NCBI RefSeq assembly: GCF_014168535.1
Contig: NZ_CP060007.1
Span: 2,914,001-2,978,000, forward strand
DNA: 64,000 nt
Direction: 5' to 3'
DNA from: Lacibacter sediminis
GTDB taxonomy: Bacteria > Bacteroidota > Bacteroidia > Chitinophagales > Chitinophagaceae
In this document: positions 8,733 through 17,105 of the stretch, piece after piece
Position numbering within the stretch: position 1 is the stretch's first letter
How the letters are laid out: every line of letters begins with the position of its first letter
The notes under the pieces: model-generated
Told to the model about the DNA's origin: nothing
The model's input: the letters and a program-made list of their open reading frames with translations, nothing else
Databases searched by the model: none
Translations under genes and position numbers: made by a program

Positions 8733-10073
8733 ATGAAGATGGTTAGGTTATCGTTATTGTCTGATACAATCAGCCGCATTAAAAAGATTGGCTACACAGA
8801 TGAACTTGATGGGTATGCCGCACGCCGTTTAGGTATTTTCAACACACTTAATTTTATTGGCCTACTTACAGGGATTATCATTCCGTTGATAGCCATTCTT
8901 AACAAAGGCTATTTACCTGTTATTGCCTGGATCGTTGCAGCAGCTCCTGCATTCATCAGTTTAGTTGTACTGATTGCGAATTATTACCGTCGATACAACT
9001 TTGCCATGCTCTGGTATTTTATTCTGTACCCCGCCATTACTTCACTGGTGTATATGGATAGCATTGATGTTGGCATTGAATTGTTTTTCATCCTGTATGC
9101 CGTATTCGGCGTATTCTTTTTACAACAATTAAGATTGATCTTACTTGCAATCAGCTTTTCACTCATCAGTTATTTTGCTGTATTTGTAGTTGAGCAGAAC
9201 TATGAATTCGTGATGAGAGATATCAATTACTCTTTCTACGTATTCAATCATGTCCTTTCAGTTGCTTTAATTTTCATTGGTTTATTCCTGATCAAAAAAG
9301 AAAATAAAGATTACCAGGCCGAAATATTGAACAGTAACGAAGAGTTGTACAGGTATACACAGGAGATCGAAAAACAGAAAGAAGAACTGGCTGAATTAAA
9401 TAATCTGAAGTCGAAATTATTTTCGGTGATCTCTCATGATCTGCGCACACCATTATATGGATTACGCAATTTATTTAAAAGTGTAGAGCAATATGATCTG
9501 CCCGCAGAAGAAATAAAAGTATTGATACCTGATGTAGTAAAAGATCTGCACTACACAACTGATTTGATGGAGAATCTGCTGCAATGGGCCAAGAGCCAGA
9601 TGAAGGGTGAATCGCTTTCACCACAATTGATCGATATGAACAAACTCATTCACGATGTGCAACAGGTTGTTCGACTGCAAGCCGAAAACAAACAGGTATA
9701 TCTCAAGACAAAAGCTGACAAGCCCGTTTATATTTATGCTGATAAGGAGATGATCGAAGTAGTTTTACGTAACCTCATCAGTAATGCCATTAAATTCACG
9801 CCAAAAGAAGGCGAAGTAGTGATTGATGTAAAAGAAGAAGATGAATTGATTGAAGTACTTGTTCGGGATACGGGCACCGGTATGAGTGAAGAAGCAAAGA
9901 ACAAATTATTTGGTGATGAACATTTCACTACCAAAGGCACATCTAACGAATCAGGCACAGGTCTTGGCTTAATGATCTGCAAAGAATTTCTCAAGAAAAA
10001 CGGCGGCGATATTCATGTAGAAAGTGAACTGGGTAAAGGAAGCACCTTTGCTTTTACTTTACCACGAGCCTGA
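8733..10073 (+). CDS. Membrane-bound sensor histidine kinase
   Basis: 446 residues. Residues about 38-187 hold six membrane helices with little extracytoplasmic sequence. A coiled coil (about 190-228) leads to HisKA with the phospho-acceptor H235 in ISHDLRTP, then HATPase_c with an N box (VVLRNLISNAIKF), G1 (DTGTGM) and G2 (GTGLGL). No response regulator lies next to it, so its partner is encoded elsewhere. The input signal is unknown; the six-helix sensor suggests membrane or lipid-borne sensing. The start at 8733 could instead be the ATG at 8739. Confidence 0.9.
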   Translation: MKMVRLSLLSDTISRIKKIGYTDELDGYAARRLGIFNTLNFIGLLTGIIIPLIAILNKGYLPVIAWIVAAAPAFISLVVLIANYYRRYNFAMLWYFILYPAITSLVYMDSIDVGIELFFILYAVFGVFFLQQLRLILLAISFSLISYFAVFVVEQNYEFVMRDINYSFYVFNHVLSVALIFIGLFLIKKENKDYQAEILNSNEELYRYTQEIEKQKEELAELNNLKSKLFSVISHDLRTPLYGLRNLFKSVEQYDLPAEEIKVLIPDVVKDLHYTTDLMENLLQWAKSQMKGESLSPQLIDMNKLIHDVQQVVRLQAENKQVYLKTKADKPVYIYADKEMIEVVLRNLISNAIKFTPKEGEVVIDVKEEDELIEVLVRDTGTGMSEEAKNKLFGDEHFTTKGTSNESGTGLGLMICKEFLKKNGGDIHVESELGKGSTFAFTLPRA

Positions 10074-10097
10074 TGTACAAACAGTGCATGCAACTTC

Positions 10098-10105
10098 TAT
10101 CTTTG
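10098..10105 (+). promoter_or_regulatory. Possible -7 box (TATCTTTG) before folC
   Basis: An exact match to the Bacteroidota TAnnTTTG -7 element ends 4 bases before the folC ATG. Transcription would begin at or near the start codon, implying a leaderless or nearly leaderless mRNA. No TTTG was found at the -33 spacing. Confidence 0.45.
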
Positions 10106-10109
10106 CTGC

Positions 10110-11420
10110 ATGACTTACCAGGAGACGATCGATTATCTCTTTACCCGGCTTCCCATGTTCAGCCGTATTGGTGCTGCTGCTATTAAAAAAGATCTGCATA
10201 ACACCATTGCGTTATGCGAGGCGCTGGATAATCCTTACCAGCATTTCAAGAGCATTCATATTGCAGGTACAAACGGGAAAGGATCTGTAAGTCATATGCT
10301 CGCTGCAATTTTACAGACAGCCGGTTACAAAACTGGTTTGTACACTTCCCCCCACCTGCACGATTTTCGTGAACGTATTAAAGTGAATGGAGAAATGATT
10401 GCTGAACAATACGTAGTTGATTTTACGAAACGTGTGCAACCATTGATCGATGAAATTGAACCTTCTTTTTTTGAGATCACCGTGGCCATGGCGTTTGAAT
10501 ATTTTAAAGATCAGAAAGTTGATATCGCTGTCATTGAAGTGGGGCTTGGCGGACGATTAGACAGCACCAACATTATTACACCTGAGCTATCCATTATTAC
10601 TAATATTGGTTGGGACCATATGAACCTGCTTGGCGATTCGCTTGAAAAAATCGCCTATGAAAAAGCAGGCATCATCAAGCAACAAATCCCTGTTGTAGTT
10701 GGAGAAACCTTACCTGAAACAAAACCGGTGTTTGAGCAAAAAGCAAATGCCATGCAGGCTCCGTTACATTTTTCATACGATGAGTTCAATGTAAGCGGTA
10801 AAAAAACAATTGATCATAAGCTAGTTGTTGATGTGCAAGAGCGGAAAACAAAAACTGCATTTCAATATACGCTTGACCTGCCCGGTGTTTATCAAACAAA
10901 GAATATACTGACAGCGCTTTCATCTGTTCGTCAACTGCAGCAACAAGGCTGGAAGATTTCCGAAGAACATGTACAAACAGCGTTGGCAACGAGCAGACAG
11001 ATCAATGGCTTGCACGGACGTTGGGAAGTGATTCATGAACACCCAACTGTGGTAATGGATGTTGGACATAACGAAGATGGTGTGAAACAGATCGTCGCTC
11101 AACTCAAAGAAAGCAGCTACAACAAACTGCATATCATCATCGGCATGGTAAAAGATAAAGAGATTGAGAAAGTGTTGGCTTTATTACCAACAGAGGCAAC
11201 TTACTATTTCACCAAAGCACATATACCGAGGGCATTACCTGAAGCTGATTTGCATGCAAGAGCTTCGGTATTTAAACTGGAAGGTGAAACATTTGAAGAT
11301 GTAAACAGTGCAATCAGCACAGCTTTACATTACGCAGCAAAAGATGATTTGATCTTAGTTTGTGGAAGTGTGTTTCTTGTGGGCGAAGTTGATGTCAAGG
11401 CAATAGACAATAGACAATAG
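10110..11420 (+). CDS. folC: Bifunctional folylpolyglutamate synthase/dihydrofolate synthase
   Basis: 436 residues, the normal FolC length. It adds glutamate to folates and dihydropteroate in the cytosol, using ATP. The P-loop is G53-T-N-G-K-G-S59, the Mur ligase central domain follows (YTSPHLHDFRERI, EVGLGGRLDSTN, NIGWDHMNLLG), and the C-terminal domain carries VMDVGHNEDG. The final residues (AIDNRQ) and the stop are encoded within the CAATAGAC word repeat at 11401-11436, so the original C-terminus may have been altered by repeat insertion. It is convergent with the Nudix gene. Confidence 0.93.
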   Translation: MTYQETIDYLFTRLPMFSRIGAAAIKKDLHNTIALCEALDNPYQHFKSIHIAGTNGKGSVSHMLAAILQTAGYKTGLYTSPHLHDFRERIKVNGEMIAEQYVVDFTKRVQPLIDEIEPSFFEITVAMAFEYFKDQKVDIAVIEVGLGGRLDSTNIITPELSIITNIGWDHMNLLGDSLEKIAYEKAGIIKQQIPVVVGETLPETKPVFEQKANAMQAPLHFSYDEFNVSGKKTIDHKLVVDVQERKTKTAFQYTLDLPGVYQTKNILTALSSVRQLQQQGWKISEEHVQTALATSRQINGLHGRWEVIHEHPTVVMDVGHNEDGVKQIVAQLKESSYNKLHIIIGMVKDKEIEKVLALLPTEATYYFTKAHIPRALPEADLHARASVFKLEGETFEDVNSAISTALHYAAKDDLILVCGSVFLVGEVDVKAIDNRQ

Positions 11421-11436
11421 GCAACAGACAATGGGC
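11401..11436. repeat. CAATAGAC/CAATAGGC direct word repeat at folC 3' end
   Basis: Four to five degenerate copies of an 8-base word (CAATAGA, CAATAGAC, AATAGGCAA, CAGACAATGGGC) run across the folC stop codon (11418-11420). The following 11437-11480 (TCTGCAAAAACTCTGTTT, then TCTCTGCGG) is a second low-complexity stretch. The copies are arranged as direct repeats, without a clear inverted arm. Confidence 0.65.
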
Positions 11437-11514
11437 AAATCTCTGCAAAAACTCTGTTTCCTCTTTTCTCTGCGGTAAAAATAATTCCGTCCGGCGATGG
11501 AGTCTGAAGTGCCG

Positions 11515-12063
11515 TCAATATTTCAATTCACCCAACTTCTCTAATCCATACAACAAAGCTGTAGTGTGCATACTTTGAAGCAATTTGTTTTCACGGATAA
11601 GTTGTTTTACCTCGTTTATGCTCAGCAGGTGCACTTCTATATCCTCGCCGTCATCCAATTTTTGCTCTGTTACTTTTTCGCCACCGGTAGCAAGATAAGC
11701 CCTGAGCAAATTATTGTTTGTAGAAGGGTTTGCAGAAGTTTGGCAGAGATATTCAATTTTATCAAACCGGTAACCGGTTTCTTCAAGCAATTCCCTTGCA
11801 ATTGCGTCCTCATAGGAAGCATCCGATGCATCTACACAACCGCCCGGTAACTCCATCAATGTTTCACCCAAGGCGTGGCGGTATTGCCGCACCATGATAA
11901 ATTTCCCATCCTTCGTAAGTGCCAACGCTGCTACCCATTCCGGAAATTCGTACACATAGTAAGGATCAATGACCTTACCATCCGGACGTTCGCATACATC
12001 TTCCCGAAGCGTAAGCCAATCACGTTGAAATAAATATTTTGAAGAGATCGTTTTCCAGTTCAT
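11515..12063 (-). CDS. Nudix hydrolase (ADP-ribose pyrophosphatase-like)
   Basis: 182 residues. Layout matches ADP-ribose pyrophosphatases: an N-terminal strand domain (WLTLREDVCERPDGK), then FIMVRQYRHALGE, the Nudix box beginning GGCVDASDAS and continuing to RELLEETGY, and NNLLRAYLA. The Nudix box is atypical: it has D where the first conserved E is expected and one extra residue before R-E-L. The REL-LEETG core is intact, so activity is still likely. It is the last gene of a minus-strand run beginning at fbp. Confidence 0.85.
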   Translation of the reverse strand: MNWKTISSKYLFQRDWLTLREDVCERPDGKVIDPYYVYEFPEWVAALALTKDGKFIMVRQYRHALGETLMELPGGCVDASDASYEDAIARELLEETGYRFDKIEYLCQTSANPSTNNNLLRAYLATGGEKVTEQKLDDGEDIEVHLLSINEVKQLIRENKLLQSMHTTALLYGLEKLGELKY

Positions 12064-12068
12064 GATTC

Positions 12069-12144
12069 GTTCATTGTTAACAGTTCATTGTTCATCCTAA
12101 AACATGTTTCAAGCCATGAACCATCAGCTATGAACCATGAACTA
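12069..12144. repeat. Junction word repeat between Nudix and YfiT-like genes
   Basis: Two direct copies of GTTCATTGTT (12069-12078, 12083-12092) on one side face CATGAACC-type words (12114-12122 and 12129-12144) on the other. GTTCAT and ATGAAC words are mutually complementary, so the whole can fold as a loose stem-loop. It fills most of the 84-base gap. Confidence 0.65.
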
Positions 12145-12147
12145 TTC

Positions 12148-12669
12148 TCACCATCCTTTTCTTTCCCGCAACGATGTAATATGTGCTGCATGATGTTTGC
12201 CATGCCATGCATAGTTACCAAGCAAGTACCAAAGATCAAATTGCTTTTTTGATTCGGAGTGAATATAAGTCCGCTTCCACTGCTCATCTTTCAGCGTTGA
12301 AAACAGCGCATACAGCTTTGCATGAATGGTATGCAGCATGGTGAGAGATACATTCACCGGCAATAAAGTGTACTCGGCTGTTTCAGCCCATTTCACTTCA
12401 TCATAACCCATCACCGTGGGATTATCTTCCGTTAACGTAAATTTCAAACGGCTCAATGCATTGAGGTGGCTGTCGCTTACATGATGCACAACCTGGCGCA
12501 CCGTCCATCCGCCATCACGGTAAGGTGTATTCAACTGTGCTTCATCTAAATTTTCAATGGCCCGCTCTAATAAGCCCGGCAAGAATTTTATATCAGCTAA
12601 CCATTCTTCTTTCAATGCTTCACTGAAGGGAGCCGGCTCATATTCACCAATGGGATAACGTAAATCCAT
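12148..12669 (-). CDS. YfiT-like putative bacillithiol S-transferase (DinB fold)
   Basis: 173 residues, the usual length of YfiT/BstA proteins. The start MDLRYPIGEY is characteristic. Metal-ligand candidates are H62/H63 and H68 in QVVHHVSDSH and H159/H163 in HGKHHAAH. Known members conjugate the thiol bacillithiol to electrophiles using a divalent metal. The YtxJ-like bacilliredoxin at 43709 independently points to bacillithiol use. It is flanked on both sides by word-repeat elements that separate it from FKBP and Nudix. Confidence 0.85.
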   Translation of the reverse strand: MDLRYPIGEYEPAPFSEALKEEWLADIKFLPGLLERAIENLDEAQLNTPYRDGGWTVRQVVHHVSDSHLNALSRLKFTLTEDNPTVMGYDEVKWAETAEYTLLPVNVSLTMLHTIHAKLYALFSTLKDEQWKRTYIHSESKKQFDLWYLLGNYAWHGKHHAAHITSLRERKGW

Positions 12670-12686
12670 AATAGTTGATGGTTAAT

Positions 12687-12744
12687 GGTTCATAGTTCAT
12701 GGCACTCGGTTTTACAAACAGCTATCAACCATGAACTATGAACC
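12687..12744. repeat. Perfect 16-bp intergenic palindrome of GTTCATAG words
   Basis: Arm 12687-12702 (GGTTCATAGTTCATGG) is the exact reverse complement of 12729-12744, with a 26-base loop. Further complementary words (GTTGATGG upstream, CTATCAACC in the loop) extend the pairing imperfectly. It lies between the FKBP stop (12750) and the start of the YfiT-like gene (12669). Confidence 0.85.
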
Positions 12745-12749
12745 TTCGT

Positions 12750-13505
12750 TTATTTCTTCACTGGTCTTACTTCCAGTAATTCCATTTCAAAAATCAATGT
12801 AGCACCGCCCGGAATCATTCCGCTTCCACGCTCTCCATATCCATACTCGCTTGGAATAAATAATTGCCATTTACTGCCTGCAGGCATCAACACCAATGTT
12901 TGTTTCCAACCCTCAACCAATTGATTTAATGGATAAACAATCGGTTGACCACGGCCGTAAGATTCATCAAACACATTGCCATCAAGTAATGTTCCTTTGT
13001 AATGTGCTACGATGGTATCTTCCAGCAATGGCTTTGGCCCGGTGCCCTGCTTGATAATTTTGTATTGAACACCGCTTGGTAATTCCACAACACCGGGTTG
13101 TTTTTTGTTTTCTGTAAGGAATTTCCTTCCTTCTTCTTTTACAGCAGCATTCTTCTTCGCCATATACTCCTGTAGTTTTTGTTGTATAGTCATATTTGCA
13201 GTATTAGCATCCATTAAGGGAGTGGGATTATTTTTCAATGCATCAGCAATGCCTTTGTTCAACGCAACATAGCTCATGTTCTCAATGCCTTGTGCCTGCA
13301 TGTTACCGCCAATGTTTAAACCAATGGCATAACTTAAACTATCAAGACCGTTTCGAAGCAACGGTTTTGGTGCTGCCGGTTTTGCAGCGGGTTTAGTTGT
13401 TGGCTTTGTGGTAGTAGTTGTTTTTTTAACAGGTGGTTTTGTGCTTTGCGCAATACCTGCAACAGCAAAGGATAATGATAAAACTGTAAGAGAAAGAATA
13501 CGCAT
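12750..13505 (-). CDS. FKBP-type peptidyl-prolyl cis-trans isomerase (FkpA-like)
   Basis: 251 residues. A signal peptide (1-19, ending AGIAQ) is followed by a Thr/Lys/Pro/Ala-rich linker (about 20-48), an FkpA-type N-terminal helical domain (LSYAIGLNIGGNM to about 130) and the FKBP domain (about 145-248), with GVQYKIIKQGTGPKP, VAHYKGTLLDGNVFDESY and IPGGATLIFEMELLEV. It should act as a periplasmic or surface folding catalyst. It lies 20 bases downstream of the ABC ATPase. Confidence 0.9.
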   Translation of the reverse strand: MRILSLTVLSLSFAVAGIAQSTKPPVKKTTTTTKPTTKPAAKPAAPKPLLRNGLDSLSYAIGLNIGGNMQAQGIENMSYVALNKGIADALKNNPTPLMDANTANMTIQQKLQEYMAKKNAAVKEEGRKFLTENKKQPGVVELPSGVQYKIIKQGTGPKPLLEDTIVAHYKGTLLDGNVFDESYGRGQPIVYPLNQLVEGWKQTLVLMPAGSKWQLFIPSEYGYGERGSGMIPGGATLIFEMELLEVRPVKK

Positions 13506-13525
13506 GTGATTAATTGATTAAAAAT

Positions 13526-14287
13526 TTATTCGTCACGCAGAGCGTGACCGGTTAATGAAATAAATACATCTTCTAAATTGGCTGCCTTCATTTGTTTGGG
13601 CCGTTCAAACCCTGTTCCAAGCAATTGATCGATCAGTTTTGAAGGGGAATCAAGTGCAACAATATTACCACTGTCAATAATGGCAACACGGTCGCAAAGA
13701 TATTCAGCTTCGTCCATGTAATGTGTGGTAATGATCACGGTTGTTCCTCTTGCCTGGATGTTGCGCACAAGATCCCAAAGATTTCTTCTTGCTTGTGGAT
13801 CAAGCCCTGTTGTGGGTTCATCAAGGAAAACAATTTTTGGTTCATTGATGAGCGTGGTGGCAACGGAGAAACGTTGTTTCTGTCCGCCACTCAACTCCTT
13901 GAATTTTGCTTTCGCTTTTTCTTCAAGGTTCACTGTTTTCAACAAAGCCATTGGATCAACAGTGCGGTTATATAAACCGCTGAAGAGCTGGATCAATTCA
14001 ACCAACGATAAGCCCGGATAATAACCCGACGTTTGTAATTGCACACCAATGATCTGTTTAATATCATTCGCCTGCTTGTCGAGATCAAAACCGTTTACAG
14101 CTACAGTGCCACTTGTTTTTTCACGTAACGTTTCAATGATCTCAAGCGTTGTTGATTTGCCTGCACCATTGGGGCCAAGCAAACCAAATATCTCGCCTTC
14201 ATACACATCAAAGCTGATGCCCTTGACAGCTTTAAAGCTGCCATAGTTCTTCACTAAATTCTTTACCTCGATGATTTTTTCCTGCAT
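13526..14287 (-). CDS. ABC transporter ATP-binding protein
   Basis: 253 residues with all NBD motifs: Walker A (38-46, GPNGAGKST), Q-loop near 83, signature LSGGQ (132-136), Walker B ending D156-E157, D-loop and H-loop (TTHYMDEAEYL). The order and the MDEAEYL segment resemble the CcmA/DrrA (ABC-2) class that works with a separate multi-helix permease. No permease is adjacent: the neighbours are an acetyltransferase and an FKBP, so the partner must be encoded elsewhere. Substrate is unknown. Confidence 0.9.
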   Translation of the reverse strand: MQEKIIEVKNLVKNYGSFKAVKGISFDVYEGEIFGLLGPNGAGKSTTLEIIETLREKTSGTVAVNGFDLDKQANDIKQIIGVQLQTSGYYPGLSLVELIQLFSGLYNRTVDPMALLKTVNLEEKAKAKFKELSGGQKQRFSVATTLINEPKIVFLDEPTTGLDPQARRNLWDLVRNIQARGTTVIITTHYMDEAEYLCDRVAIIDSGNIVALDSPSKLIDQLLGTGFERPKQMKAANLEDVFISLTGHALRDE

Positions 14288-14313
14288 CTTATTCTTAAGT
14301 AAGAGAAACTCTA

Positions 14314-14778
14314 TTATGCGTGTTTTAAAATAAGTTCCATTTTTATATCTGCCGTTTCAAATGGCGAATCTTTCATTTCAATATATTCAAAACCATATTT
14401 TTCATACAGCTTCAGTGCATTCTTTAATTGATGGTTCGAGAACAACTCGATCTTCACTGCCCCTAACTCATTTGCTTTCTGCAAACAGGTTTCCAATAAT
14501 AATTTACTGATGCCTTTGCCCTGCCATTGTTCTGTTACACTCATCTTCGCCAGTTCATACACCTGGTCCCCTTCATGGATCAACGCTGCAGTGCCAACAA
14601 TTTCATCAGCTGCTTTTGCCAGGTAAATAACGCCACCCTTATCTACTATCATTCCTTGTGGATCATTCAACACAACCATATCAGCTTCTTCACGCAGGTT
14701 GTATTTATCAAGCCATTCAAGATTTAATTGTCTGAATGCATCATGCCATTCTTTACTGTAAGAAATAATTTCGACCAT
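14314..14778 (-). CDS. GNAT family N-acetyltransferase
   Basis: 154 residues. The acetyl-CoA binding motif is in VTEQWQGKGISKLLLE (Q-G-K-G-I), preceded by the beta-4 strand ELAKMSV and followed by LYEKYGFEYIEM, typical of GNAT. Substrate is unknown. Its ATG (14778-14776) overlaps the fbp stop codon by one base, so translation is probably coupled to fbp. Confidence 0.87.
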   Translation of the reverse strand: MVEIISYSKEWHDAFRQLNLEWLDKYNLREEADMVVLNDPQGMIVDKGGVIYLAKAADEIVGTAALIHEGDQVYELAKMSVTEQWQGKGISKLLLETCLQKANELGAVKIELFSNHQLKNALKLYEKYGFEYIEMKDSPFETADIKMELILKHA

Positions 14779-15785
14779 TACTTATAATAACTTTCCAGTT
14801 CACTCATCATATTCTTACTGCCAATAAACATCGGCACACGCTGGTGCAGTTCTGTTGGCTGCACATCAAGGATCGGAATTTTTCCATCCGTTGCTCTTCC
14901 CCCAGCCAGTTCCATAATAAATGCAAACGGGTTACATTCATATGCCAACCGTAATTTGCCATTTGGACGATCAAGGGTACCTGGGTACATAAAAATTCCA
15001 CCCTTGATCAAACTCCTGTGCACATCTGCCACCATGCTGCCAATATAACGTTGTGTATAAGGACCACCGTTTGATTTATCTTTTTTCTGACAGGCATTGA
15101 TGTATTCCTGCACGCCTTTTTCATAACGGAAAAAGTTACCGTGATTCACCGAATAAATATTTCCATCATGCGGACATTTAATATCGGGATGGCTCAAACA
15201 AAATTCACCAATGGAAGGATCTAATGTAAACCCATTCACTCCTCTTCTTGTTGCATACACCATCATGGTACTGCTGCCATATACCATATAACCCGCAGCA
15301 ACCTGGTTGCGTCCTTTTTGTAGAAAATCTTCTTTCGTACATGGCTTACCTCTTTCACTCACACGACGGTATACACTGAAGATGGTGCCAATAGAAATGT
15401 TCACATCAATATTACCACTGCCATCAAGCGGATCAAACATCACCACATACTTTGCGTTGTTGCTGATCTCGTCATCAAACACCACAATATCATCCATCTC
15501 TTCACTGCCGATGCCGGCACAACTGATACCATGTTGCAGCACTTTCATAAACTGCGTGTTGGCATAAATATCCAGCTTCTTCACATCTTCACCCTGCACA
15601 TTTACACTTCCATGATCGCCTAAAATATCTACAAGTCCGGCTTTATTTACTTCTACGTTTACACGTTTGGCCGCAAGACCAAGATCACGGAGCAGACTAC
15701 TCAATTCACCGGTCGCCTGTGGAAAATTGCGTAGCTGTTGGATGGTAAACTCATCCAGCGTTGATATTCTTCTATCTATACTCAT
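14778..15785 (-). CDS. fbp: Class 1 fructose-1,6-bisphosphatase
   Basis: 335 residues, normal length for class 1 FBPase, which removes the 1-phosphate of fructose 1,6-bisphosphate in gluconeogenesis. The metal-binding motif DPLDGS is at 118-123, with acidic E95/E96 in GSEEMDD, and substrate-binding segments NHGNFFRY and RYIGSMVADVHR. It appears to be the first gene of the minus-strand run that continues through GNAT, ABC ATPase and FKBP. PPDK at 44112 is another gluconeogenic or pyruvate-node enzyme in the window. Confidence 0.95.
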   Translation of the reverse strand: MSIDRRISTLDEFTIQQLRNFPQATGELSSLLRDLGLAAKRVNVEVNKAGLVDILGDHGSVNVQGEDVKKLDIYANTQFMKVLQHGISCAGIGSEEMDDIVVFDDEISNNAKYVVMFDPLDGSGNIDVNISIGTIFSVYRRVSERGKPCTKEDFLQKGRNQVAAGYMVYGSSTMMVYATRRGVNGFTLDPSIGEFCLSHPDIKCPHDGNIYSVNHGNFFRYEKGVQEYINACQKKDKSNGGPYTQRYIGSMVADVHRSLIKGGIFMYPGTLDRPNGKLRLAYECNPFAFIMELAGGRATDGKIPILDVQPTELHQRVPMFIGSKNMMSELESYYK

Positions 15786-15949
15786 ACAGTTGTTTTAAGC
15801 AATTTCGTTGTAAGCAAAAGTAAGGGTTTAAGGCAGATGATTGAGTGAGCAGTTGTGCAAATAGCATCGCCTGTTGCCACGCTCGTTTCGCAGTTCCTTT
15901 TACATAGCATCAAGGGAAATACATCTTTCCGGTTTTGCTATCTTTAAGT

Positions 15950-16420
15950 ATGGAATGGACATGGATCATCATTGGAGTTATTCTTGCAATTGTGGCAATT
16001 GCAGGAAGTATACTGCCACTCATACCCGGCCCGCCAATTGCCTATGTAGGTTTACTGTTGCAACAACTTCGTGACGAAAAACCTTTCTCAACCAATTTCC
16101 TGCTTTTATGGGCAACTATTGTTGTAGTATCGCTTGTTCTCGACTATATCATTCCCATCTGGGGCACTAAAAAATTCGGCGGAACAAAGTATGGCGTTTG
16201 GGGTTGCACCCTTGGTTTTTTAGTTGCATTCTGGCTGGGACCTTGGGGTATCATCATAGGTCCGTTTGTTGGGGCATTTATTGGTGAAATGATCGCTCAG
16301 CAAAACTCAAACATTGCATTCAAAGCGGCATTGGGTTCGTTTGTTGGCTTTCTTGCAGGCAGCTTTTTGAAACTGGTGATCTGCTTTTTTATGCTGTATT
16401 ATATTTTGACGAGTATTTAA
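15950..16420 (+). CDS. DUF456 family membrane protein
   Basis: 156 residues from the ATG at 15950. An in-frame start at 15935 would overlap a -7-like TATCTTTA sequence (15939-15946). The protein is mostly membrane helices with the glycine-rich pattern of DUF456: PLIPGPPIAYVG near the start, LDYIIPIWGTKKFGGTKYG in the middle, and GPWGIIIGPFVGAFIGE. Function is unknown. It is convergent with the GtrA-like gene. Confidence 0.8.
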   Translation: MEWTWIIIGVILAIVAIAGSILPLIPGPPIAYVGLLLQQLRDEKPFSTNFLLLWATIVVVSLVLDYIIPIWGTKKFGGTKYGVWGCTLGFLVAFWLGPWGIIIGPFVGAFIGEMIAQQNSNIAFKAALGSFVGFLAGSFLKLVICFFMLYYILTSI

Positions 16421-16512
16421 CCAGTGTGTTCATTCAGGAAAGACTCACAACCTAAATTAAAATGTTGTTCAGTCAACTTGCAGGTGAACAGACAACAACT
16501 TCCCGGCAACAA

Positions 16513-17025
16513 TCAACTGACTTTAAACGTAAAATACTTCTGTGAAAAATAGCTAAACGCCACCACAAAAAAAGTGGTGCAGATCTTCGCCAGCGTGGCA
16601 TACATGTGAAAGGTTTCTACAAATATTTTCAGGAAAAAATAATTCAACAGAATTGCGCCTGCTACCACGATCATATATTTAGGCAACTGCTCCCGCTTAC
16701 GTACGGTACTTCCTTCAAACACTACATAACGGCTGAGAAAAAACCCAACCGGAAACGTTATAATAAACGACATCAGGAAAGCCGCAATATGTGGACTCAC
16801 CGTCATAAACGGTGTGTGCACCATTTGCTTGTCAAGAATAAAATTATAGCTGATATAAAACAGCAGAATATCAAGCACAGTGTTGCCGCCGCCGCACGCC
16901 GCATACCTGAATGTTTGCATGGGCATGATCTTTCGGAATGGTGGATAGAACCAATCGATCACCGCATGAATAAAAGCAACAACACCATTGATCATAAGTG
17001 GCGGCAAAGGTAAAGATTTGGTCAT
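16513..17025 (-). CDS. GtrA-like membrane protein
   Basis: 170 residues with four membrane helices. The segment FRYAACGGGNTVLDILLFYISYNF matches the GtrA start, and FPVGFFLSRYVVF with its loop of basic residues matches the second pair. GtrA proteins are thought to move lipid-linked sugars or support cell-surface polysaccharide synthesis. No glycosyltransferase is adjacent. An N-terminal extension of about 35 residues may contain an additional amphipathic helix. Confidence 0.8.
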   Translation of the reverse strand: MTKSLPLPPLMINGVVAFIHAVIDWFYPPFRKIMPMQTFRYAACGGGNTVLDILLFYISYNFILDKQMVHTPFMTVSPHIAAFLMSFIITFPVGFFLSRYVVFEGSTVRKREQLPKYMIVVAGAILLNYFFLKIFVETFHMYATLAKICTTFFVVAFSYFSQKYFTFKVS

Positions 17026-17085
17026 TAGTTTAAACCAGGCTCTGCAGCATCCGCTTTTGATTACAATTAAACGCTGTTTTGAACG

Positions 17086-17093
17086 TAGCTTTG
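17086..17093 (+). promoter_or_regulatory. Possible -7 box (TAGCTTTG) before the rhodanese-thioredoxin gene
   Basis: Exact match to TAnnTTTG, 12 bases before the chosen ATG at 17106. It also lies just inside the longer ORF that begins at 17079, which argues for the 17106 start. The nearest TTTG upstream (17056-17059) is spaced 26 bases away, longer than usual. Confidence 0.45.
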
Positions 17094-17105
17094 CAAAAAA
17101 ATGAT

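Noticed and set aside
16421..16512. Possible stem of GTTGTT/CAACAAC words between DUF456 and GtrA genes
   Set aside because: Pairing is short and interrupted; no terminator T-run.
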